DNA of 64,000 nucleotides from the NCBI GenBank assembly GCA_035512695.1, contig DATKDL010000227.1:1-64000 (forward strand), in the 5' to 3' direction. The DNA comes from DATDOR01 sp035512695. Lineage in GTDB: Bacteria; Chloroflexota; Anaerolineae; Anaerolineales; JABWBV01. Within the stretch, counting starts at the first letter, position 1; every line of letters starts with the position of its first letter. Positions 1 through 7,321 of the stretch are shown here, piece after piece. Under the pieces are notes generated by a model that saw nothing but the letters and a program-made list of their open reading frames with translations, had not been told where the DNA came from and ran no database searches. The position numbers and the translations under genes are program-made.

Positions 1-68
1 ATTGTACCGAAAAAACGGAGCGGCCTGCCGGGCATGCCCGGCAGGCCGCTCCGTTTTTTCGGTACAAT
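1..68. repeat. Perfect 68-bp palindrome with outward TACAAT boxes
   Basis: The first 68 bases form an uninterrupted palindrome centred between positions 34 and 35, with no unpaired loop in the DNA sequence. A run of six A at 10-15 pairs with six T at 54-59, as in a two-way intrinsic terminator. The outermost bases read TACAAT on each strand pointing outward, and a gene starts at 76. Whether it terminates, insulates or promotes transcription is inference; the symmetry itself is seen directly. Confidence 0.9.
63..68 (+). promoter_or_regulatory. Candidate -10 box for a leaderless transcript
   Basis: TACAAT ends 7 bases before the ATG at 76, so transcription would begin at or next to the start codon. 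No ribosome binding site precedes that ATG. I see no convincing -35 hexamer 16-18 bases upstream, where the palindrome arm lies. Confidence 0.5.
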
Positions 69-75
69 ATCTTCC

Positions 76-792
76 ATGCGGATCGCGTTCATCTCGGACA
101 TCCACGCCAACCTGGTCGCGTTCGAGGCCGTCCTGCGGGACATCGACGAGAAAAAACCGGACGAGATTGTCTTCCTCGGGGATGCCGCAACGCTGGGTCC
201 GCAGCCGCGCGCGGTCATGGCCGAACTTCGCAAGCTCGGACCCCGCTCGGTGCTCGGGAACCACGACGGCTTCATGCTGGACCACAATACGGCTCCCGAG
301 CTCGTCTCGAACTGGTACGCCGACCAGCTGACCGGTGACGACGTCGATTTCCTGCGCACCTTCCGGCCGACGATCGAGCTCGAGCTGGATCCGGACAATA
401 AAATCCTCTGCTATCACGGCTCACCCGCTTCCAACACCGACCAGATCTTGCCCGCGACTCCGGCAGATCGCCTGGAAGGCTACCTGGACGGTTCCCCGGG
501 CCCGGTCTTTATCGGAGGGCACACCCACATCCAGATGATGAAACAGTTCAAGGGGCGGACGGTCATCAACGCCGGGAGCGTCGGGATGCCGTTCGAGTCC
601 GTCCCGTTCCCCGAAACCGCCGGCCCGCGCTTTCTCCCGTGGGCCGAGTACACGATCCTGCACTGGGACAGCCGCCAGACCGGGGTGGAGCTGCGCAAAA
701 TCCCGCTCGACATGGATGCCGTTTTCAGGAGCTATACGCGCAGCACGATGCCGGAGGCGCTGTATTGGTGGAACCTCTGGCTGGCAGATTGA
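76..792 (+). CDS. Metallophosphoesterase (YfcE-like calcineurin fold)
   Basis: This 238-residue cytosolic protein has the ordered metal-binding motifs of the calcineurin-like phosphoesterase fold: D8-x-H10, G35-D36, GNHD at 61-64, a single His at 114 and GHTH ending at 151. These ligands hold two metal ions that hydrolyse phosphomonoesters or diesters; the substrate cannot be told from sequence. Length and motif spacing match single-domain YfcE/MJ0936-type enzymes. The ATG at 76 is chosen because homologues begin just before the DIH motif; an upstream ATG at 34 lies inside the palindrome. TACAAT 7 bases upstream suggests a leaderless message. Confidence 0.85.
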   Translation: MRIAFISDIHANLVAFEAVLRDIDEKKPDEIVFLGDAATLGPQPRAVMAELRKLGPRSVLGNHDGFMLDHNTAPELVSNWYADQLTGDDVDFLRTFRPTIELELDPDNKILCYHGSPASNTDQILPATPADRLEGYLDGSPGPVFIGGHTHIQMMKQFKGRTVINAGSVGMPFESVPFPETAGPRFLPWAEYTILHWDSRQTGVELRKIPLDMDAVFRSYTRSTMPEALYWWNLWLAD

Positions 793-814
793 AATATGGG
801 CCCCCGGCGGGGGT

Positions 815-1714
815 CTATTTTTTCACACCCGGATAAAGTACCTCGGCGAGCCGCAGGGTATCCGCCGTCCACCTGGCCTCCCCATCCTCAAATCCCCACC
901 ACGCACTGAGCACGGCCTGGGCCAGGCCCCAGCCGATTAATCTCCCCCGATCGAAATCAAAATATTCCGCCAGCTGGTCGATCCGGCGGAGGGTCCGGCG
1001 CCGCAGGGCGTCATCGTTGAGCCGGTCGTTGTCCGGGTTGCGCAGCAGGGCTCCGATCTCGTATTCGCGCTCGCCGAGGATACCCTTCGGGTCGATCGCA
1101 AGCCAGGGGCTCCGCCCGGCGCGCAGGATGTTGAAGTGATGGAGATCGCCGTGGAGCAGGACCGCGGGCCCCTGCGAGGCGTGCAGATCGGCGAAGAGGT
1201 CTTCGGCCGCATCGACGAGGTCCGGCGCGAAGGGGCCGGTCCCGCCGCCGAACTCGCTCCGGAGTTTTTCGAGACCGGCGGCCCAGTCCGCCGTCGTGCG
1301 GAAAGCGTGGTCCCCGGGCGGCGGTTTCCAGAGGGCGGCCATGACGTCCGCGGCGATGCGGGTGGCTCGTTCGTCGTCGTCGACCCTCGTGAGGGGGGTC
1401 CCCGGCTGGAGGCGTTCGAGCAGGAAGGCGGAAATTTCCGGGAGCCGGTCGATCAGCCGGACGCAGCCGTCCCCGGCGTAGACGGCCAGGGCGGTCTGTT
1501 CGCTGTTGAGCTCATCGTTGGGGAGGCCGATCTTGAGCACGACCGGCTCGCCGCCGGCGCGGGTCGCTGGGCAGACATAGTTGTAGGAGAGATCGAAGGG
1601 GGGGTGGAGGGCCAGGGACCAATGGTCGGCGCAGCGGGCGAGGAGGGCGGGGAGGCTCTCCAGCCATTCCGGGCCGCCGTCGAAGGCGGAAATGCGCCGC
1701 TGAAAACCGATCAT
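815..1714 (-). CDS. APH(6)/hydroxyurea-type small-molecule kinase
   Basis: The product is about 299 residues and belongs to the aminoglycoside 6-phosphotransferase/hydroxyurea kinase family. The catalytic Brenner motif HGDLHHFNIL lies near residues 188-197 and the metal-binding IDPKG near 206-210, followed by the conserved GEREYE segment. Known members phosphorylate streptomycin, but many chromosomal relatives have no proven resistance role, so substrate is unknown. The reading frame extends upstream to 1780 through the hairpin, but ATG at 1714 matches the family start and has TATAAT 6 bases upstream. It is divergent from selD. Confidence 0.82.
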   Translation of the reverse strand: MIGFQRRISAFDGGPEWLESLPALLARCADHWSLALHPPFDLSYNYVCPATRAGGEPVVLKIGLPNDELNSEQTALAVYAGDGCVRLIDRLPEISAFLLERLQPGTPLTRVDDDERATRIAADVMAALWKPPPGDHAFRTTADWAAGLEKLRSEFGGGTGPFAPDLVDAAEDLFADLHASQGPAVLLHGDLHHFNILRAGRSPWLAIDPKGILGEREYEIGALLRNPDNDRLNDDALRRRTLRRIDQLAEYFDFDRGRLIGWGLAQAVLSAWWGFEDGEARWTADTLRLAEVLYPGVKK

Positions 1715-1720
1715 CTGCGA

Positions 1721-1726
1721 ATTATA
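1721..1726 (-). promoter_or_regulatory. -10 box of the aph-like gene
   Basis: On the minus strand this reads TATAAT and ends 6 bases before the ATG at 1714. No ribosome binding site is present, so a leaderless transcript is likely. It overlaps the outer arm of the divergent hairpin at 1724-1782. Confidence 0.55.
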
Positions 1727-1782
1727 TGGAAAAATGGGGGCGGGTGGTGCTTTGCGCCACCGCGCCCCCCATTTTTCCATAA
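1724..1782. repeat. Long hairpin between divergent aph-like gene and selD
   Basis: Arms of roughly 26 bases (TATGGAAAAATGGGGGCG then GGTGGTGC) pair around a loop of three T with one small irregularity. Both neighbouring genes are transcribed away from it, so it cannot be their 3' terminator. -10 boxes for both genes lie at or just outside its edges. Confidence 0.85.
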
Positions 1783-1784
1783 AT

Positions 1785-1790
1785 TATAAT
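1785..1790 (+). promoter_or_regulatory. -10 box of selD
   Basis: Consensus TATAAT ends 7 bases before the ATG at 1798, placing the predicted transcript start at the start codon. There is no Shine-Dalgarno sequence. The -35 position falls in the GC-rich hairpin arm and has no consensus match. Confidence 0.55.
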
Positions 1791-1797
1791 TCCCCTC

Positions 1798-2868
1798 ATG
1801 TCAGACGTCCCTCACCCACCCACGGGCAAACAGATCCGCCTCACCTCGCTCTCCAAGTGCGCCGGTTGAGCCAGTAAGCTCAGCGCGGAGACGCTGGCGC
1901 AGGTGCTGCGCCCCCTGAAAGGGATCTTTGACCCGTCCGATTACCCGGACCTGCTGGTTGGGCTCGATTCGCCCGATGACGCCGCCGTCTGGCGGCTCGA
2001 CGCGGAGCGGGCCCTGGTCATCACGACCGATTTCTTCACGCCCGTCGTCGACACCCCGTACGAGTACGGGGCGATCGCGGCCGCCAACAGCCTTTCCGAC
2101 GTCTACGCCATGGGGGGGCAGCCGTTCCTGGCGCTCAATATCGCCAACATGCCGGCGAGCCTCGATCCGGAGATCGTCGGCGAAATCCTGCGCGGCGGGG
2201 CCGAGAAGGCGCGGGAGGCCGGGGTCGTCGTGGCCGGCGGGCACACGGTCCAGGACGAGGAACCGAAATACGGGCTGGTCGTCCTCGGCTTTGTCCACCC
2301 GGAGAAAAAGCTGACCAAGGGGGGCGCACGCCCCGGCGACGCCCTGGTCCTGACAAAGCCGCTCGGTTTCGGGGTGACGACGACGGCGGTCAAACGCGGC
2401 ATCGCGGCGGCGGAGGATATCGAGGAAGCTGTGGCCTGGATGACCCGTTTAAACCGGGCCGCTGCGGAGGCGGCCCGTGAATTCGGCCTGGCGGGGGGCA
2501 CCGACGTGACCGGCTACTCGCTTCTGGGTCATGGCTATGAGATGGCCGCCGCCTCGGGGGTCGGCTTACGAATCGAATTCGAGCGGGTCCCGTTCATCTC
2601 CGGCGCCCGGAAATACGCCGAAATGGGGGCCTTCCCCGGGGGTTCCTTCGATAACCAGGCCTTTTTCGGTCCGCACGTGACCTTCGACCCCTCCCTTGAC
2701 GAGGTCGACCGGATGCTGCTCTTCGACGCCCAGACCAGCGGCGGGCTGCTGCTGGCGGCCCCACCCGAGAAGTGTCAAGATTTGATCGCCCGGATCAGGG
2801 AGGCGGGCGGTGCGGGTTGGCGAATCGGGGAGGTGGTCGATGGGAAAGGGATCCTTACAACCGTCTAA
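1798..2868 (+). CDS. selD: Selenide, water dikinase with selenocysteine at codon 24
   Basis: SelD makes selenophosphate from selenide and ATP, the selenium donor for selenocysteine and selenouridine. Homology runs through an in-frame TGA at 1867-1869 (codon 24). The local sequence is K-C-A-G-Sec-A-S-K, aligning with the catalytic Cys/Sec position of SelD. Downstream come VVAGGHTV, GTDVTGYSLLGH and TSGGLLLA, all family hallmarks. With the TGA read as selenocysteine the product is 356 residues, normal for the family; starting after it, at 1903, would remove the catalytic residue and Gly-rich loop. A stem-loop at 1878-1898 is a SECIS candidate. The 3' end overlaps convergent murJ by 14 bases. 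selA, selB and selC must be outside this window. Confidence 0.9.
1878..1898 (+). promoter_or_regulatory. Candidate bacterial SECIS element
   Basis: Starting 9 bases after the TGA, GC pairs with GC, then a single unpaired T at 1880, then CAGCG (1881-1885) pairs with CGCTG (1892-1896) around the loop CGGAGA. Bacterial SECIS hairpins bound by SelB typically have a bulged U below a short apical stem with a G-containing loop about 16-37 bases from the UGA; here the loop G at 1887 is 18 bases after it. The fold was judged by eye. Confidence 0.65.
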
Positions 2869-4423
2869 TCCGGCCAAAAACGGCCTCGACCGCTCCCCGC
2901 ACCTCCTCCACCCGCAGGATCCACAGGATCAGCGCATAGACCGCCCCCCCGGCCAGGACCCCCGAAACCTGCAGCCACAGGTTCCCGGCGGCCGCCAGCC
3001 AGGCCGCCAGCGCAACCGCCATCACCATCGTCCCCAAAACGGCCTGTGACAGGCCGGCCAGGATCCGGCGACCCTCCAGCCCGCCCAGCCGCCGGCGCAT
3101 CAGGGCGATGAGGACGAACATCTCCAGCGTCGTCGCCAGGGTGTTGGCCAGCGCAAGCCCGCCGTGCGGCATCCAGCCGGAGCGCTCGAACCAGGCCGCC
3201 AGCCCCAGGCTCAGGACGACGTTGAGCGCCATCGTCGCCGCCCCGATGAAAACGGGCGTGCGGGTGTCGTGCAGGGCATAGAAGGCCCGGCTGACGATCT
3301 CGACCACCGAATGGCTCACCAGCCCGGCCGTGTACCACAGCAGCGCCCAGGCGACCAACTCGGTCGACCGCTCGGTGAACTCGCCGTACTCGAACAGCAG
3401 CCGCACGAGCGGGAACCGCAGCAGGATCAGCCCGACCGCGGCCGGGAAGGACAGCAGGAGCACCCCCCGCAGCGTCGCCGCCAGGGAGGATCGCATCTCG
3501 CCGAACTGCCCGCGCGCCGCCTGGGCGGAGAATGTCGGCAGGGCCGCAATGGCGATCGCCTGGGCGATGACGACCTGCGGCATCGTCATCACGGCGAAGG
3601 CGGTGCCGAGCGCCGTCAGGCTGCCCTCCGGCATCCCCGTCGCCATGATCACGTTGACCCAGAAGTTGAGCTGGACGACGGCCGTACCAAACACTCGCGG
3701 CCCCATCAGCGCCGCCACCTTCCGTACGGCCGGCAACCCTGATGCAAATGTGGGCGTGTAGCGCACGCCGCGCAGCCCACGCAGTCCCGGCAGCTGGACC
3801 AGCAGGTGCAGCCCGGCACCCAGGACGGCCCCGTAGGCCAGCCCGTGGATCCCGGCGGTCGGAACGAACCACAGCACCCCGATGATCCATCCGATCCAAT
3901 GAAAAGTCGGCGCCAGCGCCGGGAGCAGGAAGTGCCGGTGCGTGTTCAGGATCCCCATCAACAGCCCGCTGACCCCAAAGATCGCCGGAGAGACCAGCAG
4001 GATGCGGAGCAGCTCGACCGTCAACGCCTGCGACTCCGGGTCGAACTCGCGCGCCAGCACCAGCTGGACCAGGTGAGGAGCGAAGACGGCGGCCAGCGCG
4101 CTCACCCCGGCCAGGACCAGGAAGACCAGGTTCATCACCCCGGAGGCCAGCTGCCAGGCGCCGGCGCGGTCGTCTTTTTCGAGGAAACCGGTGAAAACGG
4201 GGATGAAGGCCGAGGCCAGGGCGCCGCCGGCAACGAGCACGAAGAGCGTCTCGGGCACTCTGGCCGCCGCATTGAAGGCGTCGATCTCGCGCTGGGTGCC
4301 GAAAACCCGCAGGACCAGGACCTGCCGGACCAGCCCGGCCACGTTGCTCAGGACAAAACCGGCCATGACGACCCCGGCCGCCCGGGCAATCTGCCGGTTG
4401 GCCGGCACATGCGCAGCATTCAT
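2855..4423 (-). CDS. murJ: Lipid II flippase MurJ (MviN)
   Basis: A 522-residue, very hydrophobic protein with about 14 membrane segments, of the MOP exporter superfamily MurJ branch, which moves lipid II across the inner membrane for peptidoglycan synthesis. The N-terminal pattern (NRQIARAAGVVMAGFVLSN, then the LVRQ segment and FG...DAF) and the PETLF and ASAFIPVF segments are MurJ signatures. ATG at 4423 is preferred over the longer frame, which would translate a hairpin. TATAAT lies 6 bases upstream without a ribosome binding site. It is convergent with selD and overlaps its last 14 bases. Confidence 0.88.
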   Translation of the reverse strand: MNAAHVPANRQIARAAGVVMAGFVLSNVAGLVRQVLVLRVFGTQREIDAFNAAARVPETLFVLVAGGALASAFIPVFTGFLEKDDRAGAWQLASGVMNLVFLVLAGVSALAAVFAPHLVQLVLAREFDPESQALTVELLRILLVSPAIFGVSGLLMGILNTHRHFLLPALAPTFHWIGWIIGVLWFVPTAGIHGLAYGAVLGAGLHLLVQLPGLRGLRGVRYTPTFASGLPAVRKVAALMGPRVFGTAVVQLNFWVNVIMATGMPEGSLTALGTAFAVMTMPQVVIAQAIAIAALPTFSAQAARGQFGEMRSSLAATLRGVLLLSFPAAVGLILLRFPLVRLLFEYGEFTERSTELVAWALLWYTAGLVSHSVVEIVSRAFYALHDTRTPVFIGAATMALNVVLSLGLAAWFERSGWMPHGGLALANTLATTLEMFVLIALMRRRLGGLEGRRILAGLSQAVLGTMVMAVALAAWLAAAGNLWLQVSGVLAGGAVYALILWILRVEEVRGAVEAVFGRIRRL

Positions 4424-4429
4424 TCGGCG

Positions 4430-4435
4430 ATTATA
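4430..4435 (-). promoter_or_regulatory. -10 box of murJ
   Basis: The minus strand reads TGTATAAT with TATAAT ending 6 bases before the murJ ATG. This geometry predicts a leaderless message, as for the genes starting at 76, 1714 and 1798. Confidence 0.5.
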
Positions 4436-4445
4436 CAGGACCGGC

Positions 4446-4492
4446 AAAAAACCTGGTGCGGGCGGGATGGGCTCGCCCGCACCAGGTTTTTT
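4446..4492. repeat. Hairpin in divergent murJ / small exported protein gap
   Basis: Perfect 19-base arms (six A plus CCTGGTGCGGGCG and complement) flank a 9-base loop. A-tract and T-tract lie at the outer ends. It lies between divergent genes, so it is not the terminator of either. Confidence 0.85.
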
Positions 4493-4546
4493 CGGCAATT
4501 TACAGATCGTTTACAACCACCAAACGCTCCCTTTGCAACGCCCGCA

Positions 4547-4552
4547 TAGAAT
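4547..4552 (+). promoter_or_regulatory. Possible -10 box TAGAAT for the exported protein gene
   Basis: TAGAAT lies about 105 bases before the start at 4657, implying a leader of roughly 95 bases. I see no good -35 partner, so the assignment is weak. Confidence 0.3.
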
Positions 4553-4656
4553 TTGGAAAGATGAGCGGTGATTATCGGGCGTCGCAGCAGGCTTCGCCCA
4601 CTGCGACTCCCGAAAATCCCCCAATTTTCAAACAAGATCAAAAGGAGACCCACACC

Positions 4657-5136
4657 ATGAAAAAGAAAATCCTGATCCTCACGCTCGCCGTCCTGGCAGT
4701 CTCAGCACTGGCGCTGAGCGCCTTCAGCTTTGCCCGGGCTGCCGGACCCGGTTTCCCGGCCGGCAGTGCCGGTGGACCGAGCCCGATCTTCGCCCACCCC
4801 CACAACGAAAGGGGCGACGGACCGCTCCGCCCGTATATCGAGGAGGCCTCCGCCGAGATCCTCGGGATCCCCGTGGAAGCGCTCCGGGAATCCCTGGATG
4901 ACGGGACGAAGATGGACGAATTGCTTGAAACGGCCGGTCTCACCCATCTCGAGTTCCGGCAGGCCCTGGACGCCGCGACCCCCGGGATCGTGCGGGCCGC
5001 CCTGGCGGACGAGGCCATCTCCGATGAGTTGGCCGAGCGGATCCTGGAATTTGGCCTGCCTTATTGCCACTGGCGGCACGACCGCCGCGGGCCGGGCGGA
5101 CCCGGTGGAAATGGCCCCTTCGGCCAGAATGGCTGA
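4657..5136 (+). CDS. Small exported protein of unknown function
   Basis: The 159-residue product begins with KKK, a hydrophobic stretch to about residue 23 and FARA-AG, a good Sec signal peptide with cleavage near 28. The mature part holds an acidic helical region where EILGIPVEALRESL and a second similar unit (about residues 62-125) resemble the short repeats of many exported actinobacterial and Chloroflexota proteins of unknown role. The tail is rich in His, Arg, Gly and Pro. AAGGAG lies about 10 bases before the ATG, which decides the start over an upstream ATG at 4561. A strong hairpin follows at once. I do not recognise a function. Confidence 0.7.
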   Translation: MKKKILILTLAVLAVSALALSAFSFARAAGPGFPAGSAGGPSPIFAHPHNERGDGPLRPYIEEASAEILGIPVEALRESLDDGTKMDELLETAGLTHLEFRQALDAATPGIVRAALADEAISDELAERILEFGLPYCHWRHDRRGPGGPGGNGPFGQNG

Positions 5137-5137
5137 G

Positions 5138-5216
5138 TCGATAATCAACCGGACAAAAACAAACCGGCGGCGGGCTCTGCCCGCCGCCGGTTTGTTTTTG
5201 TCCGGTTGATTATCGA
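5138..5216. terminator. Very long perfect hairpin terminator
   Basis: Two perfect 38-base arms flank a 3-base loop (TCT), starting two bases after the stop codon of the exported protein gene. The arms contain A-rich and T-rich runs around a GGCGGCGGGC core. Position fits termination of the upstream gene; the arm length is far more than an intrinsic terminator needs. Confidence 0.85.
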
Positions 5217-5224
5217 ACTCCCCC

Positions 5225-5253
5225 TTGCTTCAGAACACCCGTTCTATTATAAT
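5225..5253 (+). promoter_or_regulatory. Sigma-70-like promoter
   Basis: TTGCTT (5225-5230) and TATAAT (5248-5253) are 17 bases apart, a standard housekeeping spacing. The predicted start near 5260 leaves a short leader with AAGGAGG before the ATG at 5277. Confidence 0.6.
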
Positions 5254-5276
5254 AAACGGCACACAAGGAGGTCTCC

Positions 5277-5843
5277 ATGGCTGAAACAGGTGCAAAAGAA
5301 TTTGCGGCGGGGCTGCGCAGCGACGCCGTCTCCAACGCCACCGGCAAGGGCTGGCGCGAATGGTTCAGCATCCTCGACCAGGCCGGCGCCGCCCGGCTGC
5401 CCCACACCGACATCTCCCGCTTCCTGCATGAGAGCCAGGGTCTGTCCAGCTGGTGGAGCCGGACGGTCACCGTGGGCTACGAGCAGACGATCGGCCGGCG
5501 GACAGGCCTGTGGGCCGGCGAGAGCCAGGTCGCCCGCGTCCGCCGCTCGTTCTCCGTCCCCGTCCCCCGCCTTTACCGGGCCTGGGCGGACGAGGCGCAG
5601 CGGGTCCGCTGGCTCCCCGGGCAGCCGATCCTGATCCGCAAGGCCATCCCGGAGGAATCGCTGCGAATCACCTGGAGCGACAATGTCTCCGGCGTCAACG
5701 TCCGCTTCGGCGACGATGACCCGCTTCGCAGCCGCGTGCAGGTCGAGCATGTCCGCCTGCGGAGCGAAGATCAGGTTCGGGTCATGGCGGCCTATTGGGA
5801 GACGGCCCTCGAGCGGCTGGACCGCTTTCTGCACACTACTTGA
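5277..5843 (+). CDS. SRPBCC/AHSA1-type protein with DUF4287-like N-terminus
   Basis: The 188-residue protein has an N-terminal helical region (about 20-75: GKGWREWFSILD, then FLHESQGLSSWW and VTVGYEQ) like the DUF4287 segment that often precedes SRPBCC domains. Residues about 85-180 look like an AHSA1/SRPBCC ligand-binding fold (SFSVPVPRLYRAWAD, then a C-terminal WETALERLDRFL helix). No enzyme activity can be assigned; relatives bind hydrophobic ligands or act as stress proteins. A perfect AAGGAGG supports the start. It has its own promoter and precedes DNA-repair genes. Confidence 0.75.
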   Translation: MAETGAKEFAAGLRSDAVSNATGKGWREWFSILDQAGAARLPHTDISRFLHESQGLSSWWSRTVTVGYEQTIGRRTGLWAGESQVARVRRSFSVPVPRLYRAWADEAQRVRWLPGQPILIRKAIPEESLRITWSDNVSGVNVRFGDDDPLRSRVQVEHVRLRSEDQVRVMAAYWETALERLDRFLHTT

Positions 5844-5966
5844 GAGATCTTGAACACTCCAACGACCGGGATGAGGCGCTTTCGTTTCCGGACTGGCCCG
5901 GCATGAGACCCGCCACGCCAGGCAGTTGGCGCTTGACCGGAGCCGGGCAAATGCCAGGAATTGCAC

Positions 5967-6347
5967 ATGTCGACTGAGCCGCCCGATGCTACGAAATTCA
6001 ACCTCCTGGTCTGGGACCTGGTGCGGACCGTTCCGCGCGGCCGGGTGACGACTTATGGGGAAGTCGCCATCACGCTCGGGCTGCCGGAGGGCGTGGACCC
6101 AGAGATCTACCGGGCTTTCGGCCCCCGCTGGGTCGGCACGGCCATGGCCGTTTGCCCGGATGATGTTCCCTGGCAGCGAGTGGTAAACTCGGAGGGCCGT
6201 ATCAGCATCCGCAAAGGCAGCGGGCATCTCGAACAGCGCGCCCTGCTCGAGGCGGAAGGTGTATGTTTCGATGGAGCGGACCGGATCGATCTGGCCGTCT
6301 ACGGGTGGGACCGGCCGCCTGCGCCGCGGCAGGGAAATCTTTTTTAA
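5967..6347 (+). CDS. Alkyltransferase-like protein (ATL), MGMT fold without catalytic Cys
   Basis: This 126-residue protein has only the C-terminal domain of O6-alkylguanine-DNA alkyltransferase. It shows the helix-turn-helix start (VPRGRVTTYGEVA) and the site where MGMT has PCHRV, but here it reads PWQRVV, with Trp replacing the alkyl-accepting Cys. That is the mark of ATL proteins, which bind O6-alkylguanine and hand the lesion to nucleotide excision repair rather than repairing it. ATG at 5967 follows AGGAA; a TTG at 5961 is also in frame. The tag glycosylase gene follows at once, consistent with a shared alkylation-repair role. Confidence 0.85.
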   Translation: MSTEPPDATKFNLLVWDLVRTVPRGRVTTYGEVAITLGLPEGVDPEIYRAFGPRWVGTAMAVCPDDVPWQRVVNSEGRISIRKGSGHLEQRALLEAEGVCFDGADRIDLAVYGWDRPPAPRQGNLF

Positions 6348-6349
6348 TA

Positions 6350-6457
6350 ATGGCAAAATGGAATTCGATGTGCACCCACCGCGTCCGGATCGAATCGGCC
6401 GGGGACGTCGACCCGGAACTGCTCGGCTGGCTCCAGAAAGCCTATGACGCTGCCTGA
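6350..6457 (+). CDS. 35-codon ORF resembling the tail of DUF5655 proteins
   Basis: A short frame opens 3 bases after the ATL stop and overlaps the tag start by 14 bases. Its product contains THRVRIES, DVDPELLGWL and KAYDAA, which I recognise as like the C-terminal segment of DUF5655-type proteins, normally preceded by a longer domain. It is either a stand-alone mini-gene or a remnant of a larger gene. No good ribosome binding site is visible. Support is pattern resemblance only. Confidence 0.35.
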   Translation: MAKWNSMCTHRVRIESAGDVDPELLGWLQKAYDAA

Positions 6458-7019
6458 ACCGGCCCGCTGCCCGTGGGTCCCGCTCGACAAGCCCCTCTAT
6501 GTCCGTTACCACGACGAGGAATGGGGTGTCCCGGTCTTCGACGGCGAAGCCCTGTTCGCCAAGCTCTGCCTGGATGGCGCCCAGGCCGGGCTGAGCTGGT
6601 GGACGATCCTCCAGCGGCGGGAGAACTACTACCGGGTCTTCGACGGCTTTGAACCTGCAAAGATCGCCGGTTACGACGAGGCGAAGATCGCTGCCTTGCT
6701 GCAGGACCCGGGCATCATCCGCAACCGCCAGAAAGTGCGGTCCGTGATCGGGAACGCCCGCGCCTATCTTGCGCTCGTGGAAGAGACCGGCAGCTTCAGC
6801 CGCTTCCTGTGGGATTTCGTCGGTGGCGCGCCCCAGGTGAACGCGCCTGCGGCTATGTCGGACTACCGCGCCACCAGCCCGGAGGCCGAGGCGATGAGCA
6901 AAGCGCTGAAGAAACGCGGCTTCTCGTTCGTCGGACCGACCATTGTCTATGCCTTCATGCAGGCAGTCGGGATGGTCAACGACCATTCGGTAGATTGCTT
7001 CCGAAAAAACCGGGTTTAG
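6444..7019 (+). CDS. tag: DNA-3-methyladenine glycosylase I
   Basis: Tag removes 3-methyladenine from alkylated DNA to start base-excision repair. The 191-residue product has family motifs in order: RCPWV near 8, YVRYHDEEWGVP near 19-31, AGLSWWTILQRRENY near 47-62, NRQKVRSVIGNARA near 93-106 and NDHSVDCF near the C-terminus. The early Cys and His plus the late His and Cys are the zinc ligands. Length matches E. coli Tag (187). It follows the ATL gene, so both alkylation-damage proteins are probably co-expressed. Confidence 0.92.
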   Translation: MTLPEPARCPWVPLDKPLYVRYHDEEWGVPVFDGEALFAKLCLDGAQAGLSWWTILQRRENYYRVFDGFEPAKIAGYDEAKIAALLQDPGIIRNRQKVRSVIGNARAYLALVEETGSFSRFLWDFVGGAPQVNAPAAMSDYRATSPEAEAMSKALKKRGFSFVGPTIVYAFMQAVGMVNDHSVDCFRKNRV

Positions 7020-7106
7020 AACCTATCCGAAAATTACCGACTTGATTAGATCGCAAAAATGGAAGTAGAATCAGGCTTCGCACAACCTCTTCCCCCCTTA
7101 AAGTTG

Positions 7107-7133
7107 GAGAGCCGGGTTGCCAACCCGGCTCTC
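7107..7133. terminator. Hairpin downstream of tag
   Basis: GAGAGCCGGGTTG pairs perfectly with its complement around one unpaired base. The flanking CTTCCCCCCTTA and TAAGGAGGAGAAG extend the stem imperfectly. There is no T-tract right after the stem on the plus strand, so termination efficiency is uncertain. Confidence 0.6.
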
Positions 7134-7199
7134 AAATAAGGAGGAGAAGAAGAGTTATCGCCCTTCCCCTATATTGTAGAGAAAAACGACCGATCCGTC

Positions 7200-7263
7200 T
7201 TGACGATTAACCTACGCAAATTATACGTTTACCCACCGTTTTTTTATTGATTTTGCGTACAAT
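7200..7263 (+). promoter_or_regulatory. Promoter region of the ABC exporter operon
   Basis: TTGACG (7200-7205) and TATACG (7222-7227) with a 16-base spacer form a plausible sigma-70 promoter. A second -10-like TACAAT sits at 7258-7263 without a clear -35. Both point to the ABC gene starting at 7322. Confidence 0.45.
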
Positions 7264-7321
7264 AGGTTTTTTGTCAGAAATTGTGAAGAAAATATAAAGA
7301 ACGATCCGCACAAGGATGTCT

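Larger units (their letters stand above)
7020..7315. other. Intergenic region: hairpin plus tandem promoters
   Basis: This 296-base AT-richer gap holds a perfect 13-base-arm hairpin at 7107-7133, TTGACG/TATACG at 7200-7227, TACAAT at 7258-7263 and several T-runs. The first 20 bases carry a copy of a short recurring sequence (AACCTATCCGAAAAT) also seen near 23245, 40910 and 59715. I see no small gene in it. Confidence 0.6.

Noticed and set aside
1903..2868. selD starting at the CTG/ATG-like codon after the TGA
   Set aside because: It removes the catalytic Cys/Sec region and glycine-rich loop, while homology continues upstream in frame to the ATG at 1798 with a good -10 box.
4424..4498. 25-residue N-terminal extension of murJ
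   Set aside because: It would be encoded by the hairpin and the promoter; MurJ homologues begin near the ATG at 4423.
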